Assembly: GCF_022539505.1 (NCBI RefSeq)
Contig: NC_061514.1
Location: 245,074,124-245,138,123, forward strand
Reading direction: 5' to 3'
Length of the DNA: 64,000 nt
Source of the DNA: Lolium rigidum
Lineage: Eukaryota > Streptophyta > Magnoliopsida > Poales > Poaceae
The notes beneath the pieces were generated by a model that saw only the letters and a program-made list of their open reading frames with translations, was not told where the DNA came from and made no database searches. Positions 34,287-47,256 of this stretch are shown piece after piece. The stretch's first letter is position 1, and every line of letters begins with the position of its first letter. The position numbers and the translations under genes were made by a program.

Positions 34287-36403
34287 ATGGCCACTCCTGA
34301 AAATACTAAGTTGTGTGACTTCACAACCACAAATAATAATGATTTCTTATGCACACCTATTGCTCCACCTGCTACTACATCAGAATTCTTTGAAATTAAA
34401 CCTGCTCTACTGAATCTTGTTATGCGAGAGCAATTTTCTCAGTGTTAGTTCCGATGATGCTGCTGCCCATCTCAATATTTTTATTGAATTGTGTGAAATG
34501 CAAAAGTATAAAGATGTAGATGGTGACATTATAAAATTAAAATTGTTTCCTTTCTCATTAAGAGGAAGAGCTAAAGATTGGTTGCTATCTCTGCCAAAGA
34601 ATAGTATTGATTCATGGACTAAATGCAAGGATGCTTTTATTGGTAGATATTATCCCCTGCTAAAATTATATCTTTGAGAAGTAGCATAATGAATTTTAAA
34701 CAATTGGATAATGAGCATGTTGCACAAGCTTGGGAAAGAATGAAATCTTTGGTTAAAAATTGCCCAACCCATGGATCGACTACTTGGATGATCATCCAAA
34801 CCTTTTATGCAGGATCTGAACTTTTCTTCGCGGAACCTATTGGATTCAGCTGCTGGAGGTACCTTTATGTCCATCACTCTTGGTGAAGCAACAAAGCTCC
34901 TTGATAATATGATGATTAATTACTCCGAATGGCACACGGAAAGAGCTCCGCAAGGTAAGAAGGTAAATTCCGTCGAAGAAACCTCTTCCTTGAGTGATAA
35001 GATTGATGCTATTATGTCTATGCTTGTGAATGATAGGACTAATGTTGATCCTAATAATGTTCCTTTAGCTTCATTGGTTGCCCAAGAAGAACATGTTGAT
35101 GTGAACTTCAAGTAAAAATAATAATTTCAACAACAATGCTTATCGGAACAATTCTAGTAATAACTATAGGCCATATCCTTATAATAATGGTAACGGTTAT
35201 GGTAATTCTTATGGGAATTCTTACAACAATAATAGGAACACACCCCCTGGACTTGAAGCTATGCTTAAAGAATTTATTAGTACACAAACTGCTTTTAACA
35301 AATCTGTTGAGGAAAAGCTCAATAAAATTGATATTCTTGCTTCTAAGGTTGATAGTCTTGCCTCTGATGTTGATATTTTGAAATCGAAAGTTATGCCTAA
35401 TAAGGATATTGAAAATAAAATTGTTACTAAAGCAAATGCCATCCAAGTTAGAATTAATGAGAATATAAGATTGATGGCCAATTGCATGCTAGGTGGGAAA
35501 GAGAAGAAAATGAAAAACTAGCTAAAGAGAATAATGTAGCTAAAGTTTGGACTATTACCACCACTAGTAATGTTAATGCTCCACATGTTGCTGCACCTCC
35601 TACCATCAATGGTAAAATAATTGGTGTTGGCAATGTTTCCACTTCTAATGCAAATCCTGCAAAACTGCCGGAAACTGCTAAAACTGCTGAAACTGCCTGT
35701 GATAAAACTGCTGAAATTTTTTCCAACATTGCGGATGATGATCCCATTGCTTTAGATTATAATGGTTTGGATTTTTATGATTGTCACATCTCTGAAGTTA
35801 TAAAGTTCTTACAAAAACTTGCTAAGAGTCCTAATGCTAGTGCTATAAACTTGGCTTTCACAAAACATATTACAAATGCTCTCATAAAAGCTAGAGAGGA
35901 GAAACTAAAACTTGAAACTTCTATTCCTAGAAAGCTAGAGGATGGTTGGGATCCCATCATTAAGATGAAGGTCAATAACTTTGATTGTAATGCTTTATGT
36001 GATCTTGGTGCAAGTATTTCTGTTATGCCTAAGAAAATTTATGATATGCTTGACTTGCCACCATTGAAAAACTGTTATTTGGATGTTAATCTTGTTGATA
36101 ATGCTATAAAGAAACCTTTGGGGAGAGTTGACAATGTTCGCATTACCATTAACAATAACCTTGTCCCCGTTGATTTTGTTGTCTTGGATATTGAATGCAA
36201 TGCATCTTGTCCCATTATATTGGGAAGACCTTTTCTTCGAACTCGTTGGAGCTATCATTGATATGAAGGAAGGTAATATTAAATATCAATTTCCTCTCAA
36301 GAAAGGTATGGAACACTTCCCTAGAAAGAGAATGAAGTTACCTTTTGATTCTATTATTAGAACAAGTTATGATGTTGATACTTCGTCTCTTGATAATACT
36401 TGA
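34287..36403 (+). pseudogene. gag-protease of E4, several frameshifts
   Basis: The ATG at 34287 (MATPENTKLCDFTT) opens gag. The retrotransposon gag domain shows DWLLSLPKNSIDSWTKCKDAF and HVAQAWERMKSLVKNCPTHG. An Asn-rich stretch and a coiled-coil-like segment follow (NKIDILASKVDSLASDVDIL). The protease part has CDLGASISVMPKKIYD and PIILGRPFL. Frames change near 34440, 34665, 34815, 35112, 35485 and 36238, mostly by single bases. It ends at 36403 with no pol. The protein differs strongly from E1/E3 gag, so the two LTR families have separate proteins. Confidence 0.87.
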
Positions 36404-38999
36404 TATACACTTTACGCGCCTAGGCTGAAAGGCGTTAAAGAAAGCGCTTATGGGAGACAACCCATGTTTTTACTACAGTATTTTTGTTTTATATTTGAGT
36501 CTTGGAAGTTGTTTACTACTGTAACAACCTCTCCTTATCTTAGTTTTGTGCATTGTTGTGCCAAGTAAAGTCTTTGATAGTAAGGTTCATACTAGATTTG
36601 GATTACTGCGCAGTAACAGATTTCTTTGCTGTCACGAATTCCGACCTGCCTCTCTGTAGGTAGCTCAGAAAATTATGCCAATTTACGTGCGTGATCCTCA
36701 GATATGTACGCAACTTTCATTCAATTTGGGCATTTTCATTTGAGCAAGTATGGTGCCTCAATAAAATCCATCTTTACGGACTGTTCTGTTTTGACAGATT
36801 CTGCCTTTTATTTCGCATTGCCTCTTTTGCTATGATGGATGAATTTCTTTATACCATTAATGTCCAGTAGCTTTATGCAATGTCCAGAAGTGTTAAGAAT
36901 GATTATGTCACCTCTGAACATGTTAATTTTTATTGTGCACTAACCCTCCAATGAGTTGTTTCGAGTTTGGTGCGGATGATGTTTTCAAGGATCAAGAGAG
37001 GAGGATGATACAATATGATCAAGGAGAGTGAAAGCTCTAAGCTTGGGGATGCCCCGGTGGTTCACCCCTGCATATTTTAAGAAGACTCAAGCGTCTAAGC
37101 TTGGGGATTCCCAAGGCATCCCCTTCTTCATCGACAACATTATCAGGTTCCTCCCCTGAAACTATATTTTTATTCAATCACATCTTATGTACTTTGCTTG
37201 GAGCGTCGGTTTGTTTTTGTTTTTTTTTGTTTTTGTTTGAATAAAATGGATCATAGCATTCATTGTGTGGGAGAGAGACACGCTCCGCTGTTGCATATGG
37301 ACAAATATGTCCTTAGGCTTTACTCATAGTATTCATGGCGAAGGTTGAATCTTCTTCGTTAAATTGTTATATGGTTGGAATCGGGAAATGCTACATGTAG
37401 TAATTCTAAAGTGTCTTGAATAATTTGATACTTGGAAATTGTTGTGCTCATGTTTAAGCTCTTGCATCATATACTTTGCACCTATTAATGAAGAAACACC
37501 TAGAGCTTGCTAAATTTGGTTTGCATAATTGGTCTCTCTAAAGTCTAGATAATTTCTAGTATTGAGTTTGAACAACAAGGAAGACGGTGTAGAGTCTTAT
37601 AATGTTTACAATATGTCTTTTATGTGAGTTTTGCTGCACCGGTTCATCCTTGTGTTTGTTTCAAATAACCTTGCTAGCCTAAACCTTGTATCGAGAGGGA
37701 ATACTTCTCATGCATCCAAAATCCTTGAGCCAACCACTATGCCATTTGTGTCCACCATACCTACCTACTACATGGTATTTCTCCGCCATTCCAAAGTAAA
37801 TTGCTTGAGTACTACCTTTAAAATTTCCATTCTTTACCTTTGCAATATATATCTCATGGGACAAATAGCTTAAAAACTATTGTGGTATTGAATATGTACT
37901 TATGCACTTTATCTCTTATTAAGTTGCTTGTTGTGCGATAACCATGTTTTCTGGGGACGCCATCAACTACTCTTTGTTGAGTATCATGTGAGTTGCTATG
38001 CATGTCCGTCTTGTCTGAAGTAAGGGAGGTCTACCATTTTATTGGTTAGAGCATGCATATTGTTAGAGAAGAACATTGGGCCGCTAACTAAAACCATGAA
38101 TCATGGTGGAAGTTTCAGTTTTGGACATATATCCTCAATCTCATATGAGAACATTAATTGTTGCTACATGCTTATGCATTAAAGAGGAGTCCATTATCTG
38201 TTGTCCATGTTGTCCCGGTATGGATGTCTAAGTTGAGAATAATCAAAGCGAGAAATCCAAAATGCGAGCTTTCTCCTTAGACCTTTGTACAGGCGGCATG
38301 GAGGTACCCCTTTGTGACACTTGGTTAAAACATGTGTATTGCGATGATCCCGGTAGTCCGAGCTAATTAGGACAAGGTGCAGGCACTATTAGTATACTAT
38401 GCATGAGGCTTGCAACTTGTAAGATATAATTTACATGATACATATGCTTTATTACTACCGTTGACAAAATTGTTTCTTGTTTTCAAAACCAAAGCTCTAG
38501 CACAAATATAGCAATCGATGCTTTCCTCTTTGAAGGACCTTTCTTTTACTTTTATGTTGAGTCAGTTCACCTATTTCTCTCCACCTCAAGAAGCAAACAC
38601 TTGTGTGAACTGTGCATTGATTCCTACATACTTGCATATTGCACTTGTTATATTACTCTATGTTGACAATATCCATGAGATATACATGTTATAAGTTGAA
38701 AGCAACCGCTGAAACTTAATCTTACTTTGTGTTGCTTCAATACCTTTACTTTGATTTATTGCTTTATGAGTTAACTCTTATGCAAGAATTATTGATGCTT
38801 GTCTTTAAGTGCTATTCATGAAAAGTCTTTGCTTTATGATTCACTTGTTTACTCATGTCATTACCATTGTTTTGATCGCTGCATTCATTACATATGTTTA
38901 CAATAGTATGATCAAGGTTATGATGGCATGTCACTCCAGAAATTATCTTTGTTATCGTTTACTCGCTTCGGGACGAGCAGGAACTAAGCTTGGGGATGC
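36404..38999 (+). other. E4 3' non-coding region
   Basis: About 2.6 kb without a credible gene. It opens with GGCGTTAAAGAAAGCGCTTATG, the same leader-like block seen after the small ORFs in E2 and E5, and nearly all of it recurs inverted in E5 (54828-57410). Such long conserved non-coding tracts may be needed for packaging or transcription ends. Confidence 0.6.
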
Positions 39000-41900
39000 T
39001 GATACGTCTCCGACGTATCGATAATTTCTTATGTTCCATGCCACATTATTGATGATATCTACATGTTTTATACACATTATATATCGTATTTATGCATTTT
39101 CCGGCACTAACCTATTAACGAGATGCCGAAGAGCCAGTTGCTGTTTTCTGCTGTTTTTTGTTTCAGAAATCCTACAAAGGAAATATTCTCGGAAGTGGAC
39201 GAAATCAACGCCCAGGGTCCTATTTTTGCACGAAGCTTCTAGAAGACCGAGGGGGAAAGGAAGTGGGGCCACGAGGCGCCGACACAACAGGGCGGCGCGG
39301 CCTGGGGCCTGGCCGCACGGCCCTGGTCTGTGGGGCCCTCGTGTGGCCCCCCGCGTTGCCCTTCCGCCTACTTAAAGCCTTCGTCGCGAAACCCCCAGTA
39401 CCGAGAGCCACGATACGGAAAACCTTACTGAGACGCCGCCGCCGCCAATCCCATCTCGGGGGTTACGGAGATCGCCTCCGGCACCCTCGCCGGAGAGGGG
39501 ATTCATCTCCCGGAGGACTCTTCACCGCCATGGTCGCCTCCGGAGTGATGAGTGAGTAGTTCACCCCTGGACTATGGGTCCATAGCAGTAGCTAGATGGT
39601 TGTCTTCTCCTCATGTGCTTCATTGTCGGATCTTGTGAGCTGCCTGCTGGCGTGCAGTTGACGTGGGAGTTAGAAATCTTTGTGGTGTAACTTTTCTTCA
39701 GATCCCCGGCAACGGCGCCAGAAATTTAGCTTGATGACGCGTAAAGCACACGCCCGTTGGGTACCCCAAGTGGAAGGTGTGATGCGTACAGCAGCAAGTT
39801 TCCCTCAGTAAGAAACCAAGGTTTATCGAACCAGTAGGAGTCAAGAAGCACGTCGAAGGTTGATGGCGGCGGGATGTAGTGTGGCGCAACACCAGGGATT
39901 CCGGCGCCAACGTGGAACCTGCACAACACAACCAAAGTACTTTGCCCCAACGAAACAGTGAGGTTGTCAATCTCACCGTCTTGCTGTAACAAAGGATTAG
40001 ATGTATAGTGTGGATGATGATTGTTTGCAGAAAACAGTAGCACAAGTATTGCAGTAGATTGTATTCGATGTAAAAGAATGGACCGGGGTCCACAGTTCAC
40101 TAGAGGTGTCTCTCCCATAAGATAAATAGCATGTTGGGTGAACAAATTACAGTCGGGCAATTGACAAATAAAGAGAGCATAACAATGCACATACATGATA
40201 TGCTGAATATTGTGAGATTTAATTGGGCATTACGACAAAGTACATAGACCGCTATCCGAACATGCATCTATGCCTAAAAAGTCCACCTTCAGGTTATCAT
40301 CCGAACCCCTTCCAGTATTAAGTTGCAAAACAACAGACAATTGCATTAAGTATGGTGCGTAATGTAATCAATAACTACATCCTCGGACATAGCATCAATG
40401 TTTTATTCCTAGTGGAAACATCACATCCACAACCTTAGAACTTTCTGTCACTGTCCCAGATTTAATGGAGGCATGAACCCACTATCGAGCATAAATACTC
40501 CCTCTTGGAGTTAAGAGCAAAAACTTGGCTAGAGCCTCTACTAATAACGGAGAGCATGCAAGATCATAAACAACACATATGTAATAGATTGATAATCAAC
40601 ATAACATAGTATTCTCTATCCATCGGATCCCGACAAACACAACATATAGAATTACAGATAGATGATCTTGATCATGTTAGGCAGCTCACAAGATCCGACA
40701 ATGAAGCACATGAGGAGAAGACAACCATCTAGCTACTGCTATGGACCCATAGTCCAGGGGTGAACTACTCACTCATCACTCCGGAGGCGACCATGGCGGT
40801 GAAGAGTCCTCCGGGAGATGATTCCCCTCTCCGGCAGGGTGCCGGAGATGATCTCCAGAATCCCCCGAGATGGGATTGGCGGCGGCGGCGTCTCGATGGG
40901 TTTTCCGTATCGTGGCTCTCGGTGCGAGGGTTTCGCGACGAAGGCTTTAAGTAGGCGGAAGGGCAACGCGGGGGCCACACGAGGGCCCCACACGCCGGGC
41001 CGCGCGGCCGGGGCCAGGCCGCGCCGCCCTGCTGTGGCGGCGCCTCGTGGCCCCACTTCCTTTCCCCTCGGTCTTCGGAAGCTTCGTGCAAAAATAGGAC
41101 CACAGGCGTTGATTTCGTCCAATTCCGAGAATATTTCCTTACTAGGATTTCTGAAACCAAAAACAGCAGAAAACGACAAATCGGCTCTTCGGCATCTTGT
41201 TAATAGGTTAGTGCCGGAAAATGCATAAATACAACATATAATGTGTATAAAACATGTAGATATCATCAATAATGTGGCATGGAACATAAGAAATTATCGA
41301 TACGTCGGAGACGTATCACTGCCTAACATGATCAAGATCATCTATCTGTAATTCTATATGTTGTGTTTGTCGGGATCCGATGGATAGAGAATACTATGTT
41401 ATGTTGATTATCAATCTATTATCTATGTGTTGTTTATGATCTTGCATGCTCTCCGTTATTAGTAGAGGCTCGGCCAAGTTTTTACTCTTAACTCCAAGAG
41501 GGAGTATTTATGCTCGATAGTGGGTTCATGCCTCCATTAAATCGGGACGAGTGACGGAAAGTTCTAAGGTTGTGGATGTCGTTGTTACCACTAGGGATAA
41601 AACATTGATGCTATGTCCGAGGATGTAGTTATTGATTACATTACGCACCATACTTAATGCAATTGTCCGATTGTTTTGCAACTTAATACTTGGAAGGGGT
41701 TCGGATGATAACCTGAAGGTGGACTTTTTAGGCATAGATGCATGCTGGATAGCGGTCTATGTACTTTGTCGTAATGCCCAATTAAATCTCACAATATTCA
41801 TCATCTCATGTATGTGCATTGTCATGCTCTCTTTATTTGTCAATTGCCCGACTGTAATTTGTTCACCCAACATGCTATTTATCTTATGGGAGAGACACCT

Positions 41901-42274
41901 CTAGTGAACTGTGGACCCCGGTCCATTCTTTTACATCTGAAATACAATCTACTGCGATACTTGTTTTGCTGTTTTCTGAAAACAATCATCATCCACACTA
42001 TACATCTAATCCTTTGTTACAACAAGCCGGTGAGATTGACAACCTCACTGTTTCGTTGGGGCAAAGTACTTTGGTTGTGTTGTGCAGGTTCCACGTTAGC
42101 GCCGGAATCCCTGGTGTTGCGCCGCACTACATCTCGCCGCCATCAACCTTCAACGTGCTTCTTGGCTCCTCCTGGTTCGATAAACCTTGGTTTCTTTATG
42201 AGGGAAAACTTGCCGCTGTACGCATCACACCTTCCTCTTGGGGTTCCCAACGGACGCGTGCTGTACGCGTATCA
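39000..42274 (+). repeat. 3' LTR of E4, split by an insertion
   Basis: Pieces 39000-39644 and 41324-42274 add up to about 1596 bp, matching the 5' LTR (1594 bp). CTGCC at 39640-39644 is repeated at 41319-41323 on both sides of the inserted DNA. Confidence 0.9.
39645..41318 (-). mobile_element. Single LTR plus primer site, inserted with target duplication
   Basis: On the minus strand: LTR 41318-39732 (TGATACGTCTCC to GCGTCATCA, 1587 bp), 11 bases, tRNA-Asp primer site (39720-39703), then 58 bases ending GCACGCCAGCA. Both ends of the whole piece read TG...CA and CTGCC flanks it, so the insert behaved as one integrated molecule although it has only one LTR and no coding region. Confidence 0.85.
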
Positions 42275-43462
42275 TAGATCATACCAATCAACCACCGTCT
42301 TGCCGCTCTCCTTCCGTGCCTTGATATTCTCATAGTAGCTATGGAACTTTCTACACGCCGCCTTGATCAAGTTCCAACGGTGAGAGAGGGTGCCCTCGTT
42401 CCGATTCATCTCTATGGTGGCGTAATCACCATAGTTATTCTTCTCGTTGAAGCAATCGAGGATGCGCTTGTAGTACTTGCCCCCCCCCGTTTTGGTTTGC
42501 GCCGGTGATGGGGCAAAAGCTCACTTGCTTCCACGCCTCAATGAGGCATTCATCCTCCAAGGACCTCCACCTCGGATCACGAGTGCCGGCGGAATGCCTG
42601 CGCGTCATCGTTGTGGTCACGTCGGTGTCAGCATCGATCAACTCCTCCTGAACTTCCTCCTCACCTTCGTCCTCGTCGGCCTCTTCTTCATAGTCGTCCA
42701 CGGGGGGTTCGTAGGCATGGCCGCGTATGATGCCGTTCAGGATCTCCTCACCGGCAATCTACGCATAAAGTTACAAACTTTCAGTCGTCGTCGGTGTCTA
42801 CGATGCACACAACAACATAAAAAGTAAGGAAACACACCTCGTCCTCGCACATGGACATGCCGGACGCGCTGCCGAACACCTGGTGGGTGTGCCTGCCGTC
42901 GTCAGCAAAGAGATGGCGGGGAAGGCCGGTGTCGTCTGTCACGTGGCCCTCGGTGCGGCGCAGGTCAGGCGACGAGTTCAGGTCGGGGAAGCGGAAGGCG
43001 CCGCTGCCCCGAGCCGCTGAATTCGGCGAGAACGGCGCGTTGTTATCGACGGTCATGTCGCTGTCCCCGTACTCGGGGGAGTAGCGGACGCAGCCGTCCA
43101 TCTGCGACAGCCGCATCTGCGAGATCGACGGCGCATCCGCGGTGTACCCCTTGTAGTAACCCGGTGATGACGGGGAGCTCGAGATACTGTTGAGGCCGCC
43201 GCCCAAGCTCAGGCACGCTTCCGCAGAGGCCGCCGCTTTCTTTGGTCGAGGGCGGCGATGCGGTGCCTCCTGCGGTCGGCCATGATGAAGGAGCGGTGTT
43301 CCATCTCCTTGTCCCACTCCTCCTGTGACATGGTCGCCGGCTTCTCCTTCGGCGCGAAAAATTGCCGGTGCCGTTTGGGGCGCGCCGGTGCGAGCCCATT
43401 TTCGCTCCGGCCACCAAATCGCTATCGGGGCCGCTATCGGGGCGCTGGTGGAGATGCTCTTA

Positions 43463-43817
43463 TTGTACTTGATGGTTCACCATTGATCATCACTACTTAG
43501 TAACTCGTGGGCAAATTGGCAATTTCAGTGGTATCCGAGCATTTGGGTGTTCTTTTTTAATCAGTTATTACTAACACAGGAAACAAGCACAAATCACTTC
43601 CAATATCATATTTCTTGGGATTAATTAACCATAGATCAACCAGCATCAACTGGGCCAAATTACGACATGGGCTAGCCAAAGAGGTGCTAGATCTTGGGCG
43701 GTTCGGGAGGGCGATCCGCCGGCAAATTCTACTTGATGATCAACGCGAAGGTTATCGCGTTGATGCGTACCCACCAGAGCATATGGGCATGGACCATTAG
43801 CAAGGACGGTGACCCTA
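43463..43817. other. Possible host island between H2 and the Gypsy element
   Basis: No gene recognised. A 61-codon plus-strand frame (43615-43800) has no known motif. ATCAACGCG (43739-43747) and CGCGTTGAT (43756-43764) form a perfect 9-bp stem with an 8-base loop. The DNA may be original MATE upstream sequence, or the remnant of another element. Confidence 0.4.
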
Positions 43818-44207
43818 TGACATAGGCATCCCCAATGGGCCTGCCGAAGATGGTACCCGGGATTTACTGAAGGCCCACGACCCGAAGTTTATGAAGCCCG
43901 GAAGCCCAGTTAAGAGATAGTTTGGAAAGATAGAGTTGTATTAGGAATAATAACTTGTAACTATTACGGGACGAACTCAAAGAGTCTGCCGATCTTTGTA
44001 ACTTGTACATCACGAAACCCTCGGCTCCACCTCCTATATAAGGGGGAGTCGAGGGAGAAAGAGGTGATCGATTTTATTGTCAACACAACCCTAGTTTCTT
44101 AACAGTTGAGTACTTTTCCGGCTGAACCCTCGAGATCTACTTGCCATCTACTTCCCTGAAAACCCTAGTCTACAATCTGTAGACATTGACAAGTCGATAC
44201 CTTGTCA
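43818..44207 (+). repeat. 5' LTR of the Tat-like Gypsy element
   Basis: Bounds set by inverted ends TGACA and TGTCA (390 bp), followed by ATTGGCGCGTTCTGTGGGGA, a primer-site-like sequence. CTATATAAGG at about 44034 is a good TATA box. The left bound is less certain than the right because no second LTR is available for comparison. Confidence 0.6.
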
Positions 44208-44262
44208 ATTGGCGCGTTCTGTGGGGAGCAACACAACCCTAGTCTACAAGGAGCTGATCTCG

Positions 44263-47202
44263 ATGGCACGCTCAACATCATCGACATCTTCGGTGGCAAG
44301 CAACGCGATGGACAGAGGTAAACAACTATCGATTTTGACAGATCTCAAGAAGACAACAACTATCACAACAAATATGGATCTCGCATAGGAAAGCGCGCTC
44401 GTCGAGTTCCTCCGTGAGCGCTGGGAAATCTTCGCATGGTGTCCAGCAGACATGCCAGGAGTACCCAAGGAACTTCCCGAGCACCCTCTCAACTAGGATC
44501 CAATGGCTAGACCAATCAAACAACCTTTGCGGCGTTTTTCGGAACCAAACCGCAAAGCTATGCTGTCAGAGATTAATCGACTCAAAGAAGCAGGATTTAT
44601 CAAAGAGTTACGCATAGAAGCCACATGGGTAGCTAACGCAGTACTGGTCCCGAAGAAAAACACAGAGGTCCTTCGCATGTGCGTCGACTTCACCGTATCT
44701 CAATAAACATAGGATCACTTTCCCCTCCCGAGGATCGATCAAATTATCGACTCCACGGCAGGATGTGAACGTCTTTCCTTCCTGAACGCATATTCTGGTT
44801 ACAACCAGATCCGATTAAAAGAAGAAGATGAGGTCAAAATAGCTTTTATAACACCCTATGGCGTGTTCTGCTACAGAAAAATGCCTTTTGGGTTAAAAAA
44901 TACGGGAGCAACATATCAGGGGATGATGCAGAATTGTCTTGCCACACAGATTGGCAATAACGTTCAAGTATATATTGACGATTTCGTCATAATAACAAAG
45001 CAGGGGTCAACCTTGATCGAGGATCTCAAGGAGACCTTCGACAATCTCGATAAATTCTGCCTCAAGCTGAACCCGACGAAGTGCTCTTTTGGCGTCCCTG
45101 CGGGGGAACTTCTCGGGTTTCTGGTGTCAGCAAGAGGAATCGAGGCTAACCCAGAAATATTCAAGCCATCGTGACAATGCGGAAGCTAACAAAGTTAAAG
45201 GAAATACAACAGCTCACTGGGCGAGTCGCAGCTTTAATCAGATTCATCGCCAGGCTGGGAGAAAAGGCGTTGCCGTTTTACGCCTTGATCAAGAAAGGAG
45301 AAAAGTTCGAGTGGAGCGAAGAAGCAGACAGAGCCTTTCAGAACCTTAAGCGCACAATCTCGACACCTCCAATATTGGTGGCGCCTAAGGAAAAGGAACC
45401 TCTCCTGTTATATATCGCAGCCACACCTCAGGTGGTTAGCACGGTACTTGTGGTTGAAAGAGAAGAAGATGGGAAACTTCATGGAGTTCCGAGGCCGGTA
45501 TATTTCATCAACGAAGTTTATCGCCTTCAAAACAGCGGTACCCGCAGTATCAGAAGTTGGCATATGGAGTATTTACAACCGCAAGAAAATTGCGACACTA
45601 TTTTTCGGCGCATTTGATAGTAGTGGTCAACGAGGAGCCTTTATCAAACATATTAAATAACCCAGAAGCTATGAGTCGTGTCTCCCTTTGGGGAATAGAG
45701 CTTTCCCCTCGGGACATCACGTATGAAAAAATAAAAGCAATAAAATCACAGATCTTGCCAAACTTTGTCGCAGAGTGGATGGAGCTGCAAAATACGGGAG
45801 CCCCGGCGTATTTTGGGAGGAGATAAGTGAAAGATCGACTAAGGCGAAGAAACAGTCAAAGAAAAAGGAGAAGCTCGAGAAAGGCTCGGGGCTTCCAGCA
45901 ATATCAGAAGCAAGCGCATCGGGAGATGAAGAGGAATCACATGAGGTGGTGGTGGTGCAAGTTCCTTGGATGCAGGTTTACATCGCATATATCTTAAGGA
46001 AAGAAATACACGAAGATCCAGTAGAAGCAAGGCGAGTTATTCGACGGTCCAAGGCCTTCACTGTGGTTAAAGGAGAGCTGTATAAGCGAAGTATATCGGG
46101 AGTATTGCAGCGATGCGTTACACCCGAAGAAGGACGAGTAATCCTAAAGGATGTGCACGAGGGAGTATGTGGGCATCACACAAGCAGTCGAGCTATAGCA
46201 GCAAAGGTCTTCCGAGCAGGTTTCTACTGGCTAACAACAATAGAAGACACAAAGGACATAGTGCGTACCTGCGATGCGTGCCAGAGATTTGCGGCAAAAC
46301 CCCACTTCCCGAAGGCAGAACTGATGCCAATACCCTTCTCGTGGCCTTTTGCACAATGGGGTCTCGCTATGGTGGGGAAGTTACACAAGGCGTGGCCAGG
46401 AGGATACGAGTATATGCTCGTGGCTGTCGACAAGTTTACTAAATGGATTGAGGCAAAGCCAATAAATTCGCCAGATGCAGTATCGGCGGTTAGCTTCATC
46501 AAAAGTATCGTTTTTCGATTTGGAGTTCCTCATAGCATCGTCACGGACAACGGCAACAATTTCACCTCCAAGAAATTCAAGGCATATTGTGCAGAGGTAG
46601 GCATCAAACTACCCTTTGCGTCAGTTGCGCACCCGCAGACCAATGGTCAAGTCGAGAAAGCAAACAGAATCATCTGCAATGGCATCAAGAAGCGTCTGCT
46701 AACTCCACTAGAAAAAGCTCGACACACCTGGCCGGAGGAATTACCTAGCGTGTTATGGAGCATACGGACGACACCCAATACAGCGACACAAGAAACTCTA
46801 TTTTTTCTGGTTCATGGAGCTGAGGCAGTGCTCCCGATAGAAATGGAACACAATTCCCCGAGAGTGGCGGAATTTGATGAAGAAACCTCGAGAAAGGCAC
46901 TGGAGGATGATGTCGATGCACTCGATGAGGCTCGAGACGAGGTGCTGTCAAGGGTCACCAAGTACCAGCAAGATATGAAAAACTACCACAGTCGACGTCT
47001 GCGACCAAGGTCCTTCCAAGTTGGCGACCTAGTCCTTCGGCTCACGCAAGATAGCCATGAAAAATTCGAGTCACCATGGATAGGCCCGTACATCGTCACC
47101 GAAGTAATCGAAGGAGGAGCATACAAAATAAAGGACAAGAAGATAGGGAATGCAGAACCAAACCCCTGGAACGTGGCGCAGCTTAGGCGTTTTTACGCCT
47201 AA
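44263..47202 (+). pseudogene. Gypsy pol: reverse transcriptase, RNase H, integrase; gag-protease deleted
   Basis: An ATG at 44263 starts a gag-like N-terminus (MARSTSSTSSVASN) that runs within about 140 bp into a sequence preceding reverse transcriptase, so gag and protease are deleted. Reverse transcriptase spans about 44400-45170 with VLVPKKN, KMPFGLKNTGATYQ and YIDD (44971-44982), and is broken at about 44700. RNase H covers 45171-45660, with a frame change near 45620. Integrase (45775-47202) is the longest clean frame: HH-CC zinc site (GHHTS...CDACQRF), core Asp in VAVDKFTKW, Asp in IVTDNGNNF near 46536 and Glu in GQVEKANR. It ends NVAQLRRFYA with no chromodomain, as in Tat/Athila lineages. 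Confidence 0.9.
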
Positions 47203-47256
47203 GTCAAAAATATAGTCATACATGTAAACATACAATGTACTGAAAAGCCCGGGAGT

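Larger units (their letters stand above)
32440..42274 (+). mobile_element. LTR retrotransposon E4 (gag-protease), complete with both LTRs
   Basis: TGATACGTCTCC at 32440 to GCGTATCA at 42274, flanked by TAGAT (32435-32439 and 42275-42279). 5' LTR 32440-34033, primer site 34045-34062, gag-protease 34287-36403, about 2.6 kb non-coding, polypurine AAGCTTGGGGATGC before the 3' LTR. The 3' LTR (39000-42274) is split by a single-LTR insertion. It lies inside the H2 gene. No reverse transcriptase or integrase is encoded. Confidence 0.93.
32136..43317 (-). pseudogene. Myb/SANT-like ORF1 of Harbinger H2, split by E4
   Basis: Exon A (43317 to about 42840) ends in GMSMCEDE before a GT donor. Exon B (about 42760-42275) is acidic (EEADEDEGEEEVQEE), then shows the SANT/trihelix-type block with RWRSLEDECLIEAWKQVSF, ILDCFNEKNNYGDYATIE and HRWNLIKAACRKF. 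E4 then interrupts. Beyond an intron with tandem repeats, a last exon (32246-32136) encodes EMYKHQHEDKDFPFMHCYNKL. A run of 9 C (42480-42488), one more than needed, shifts the frame, and a TGA occurs near 32153. Plant PIF/Harbinger elements use such a DNA-binding partner together with a separate transposase, which is missing. Confidence 0.7.
15596..43459. mobile_element. Harbinger-type DNA transposon H2, inflated by nested retroelements
   Basis: The left end GAGCATCTCCATCGGCGCCC and the inverted right end GAGCATCTCCACCAGCGCCC differ at two positions, and TTA flanks both (15593-15595, 43460-43462). Its own sequence survives as 15596-15654, 32136-32434 and 42275-43459; the last two are exons of one minus-strand Myb-like gene. 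All the rest is inserted retroelements and an N gap. No transposase domain is seen. It lies only 22 bp from H1. Confidence 0.8.
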
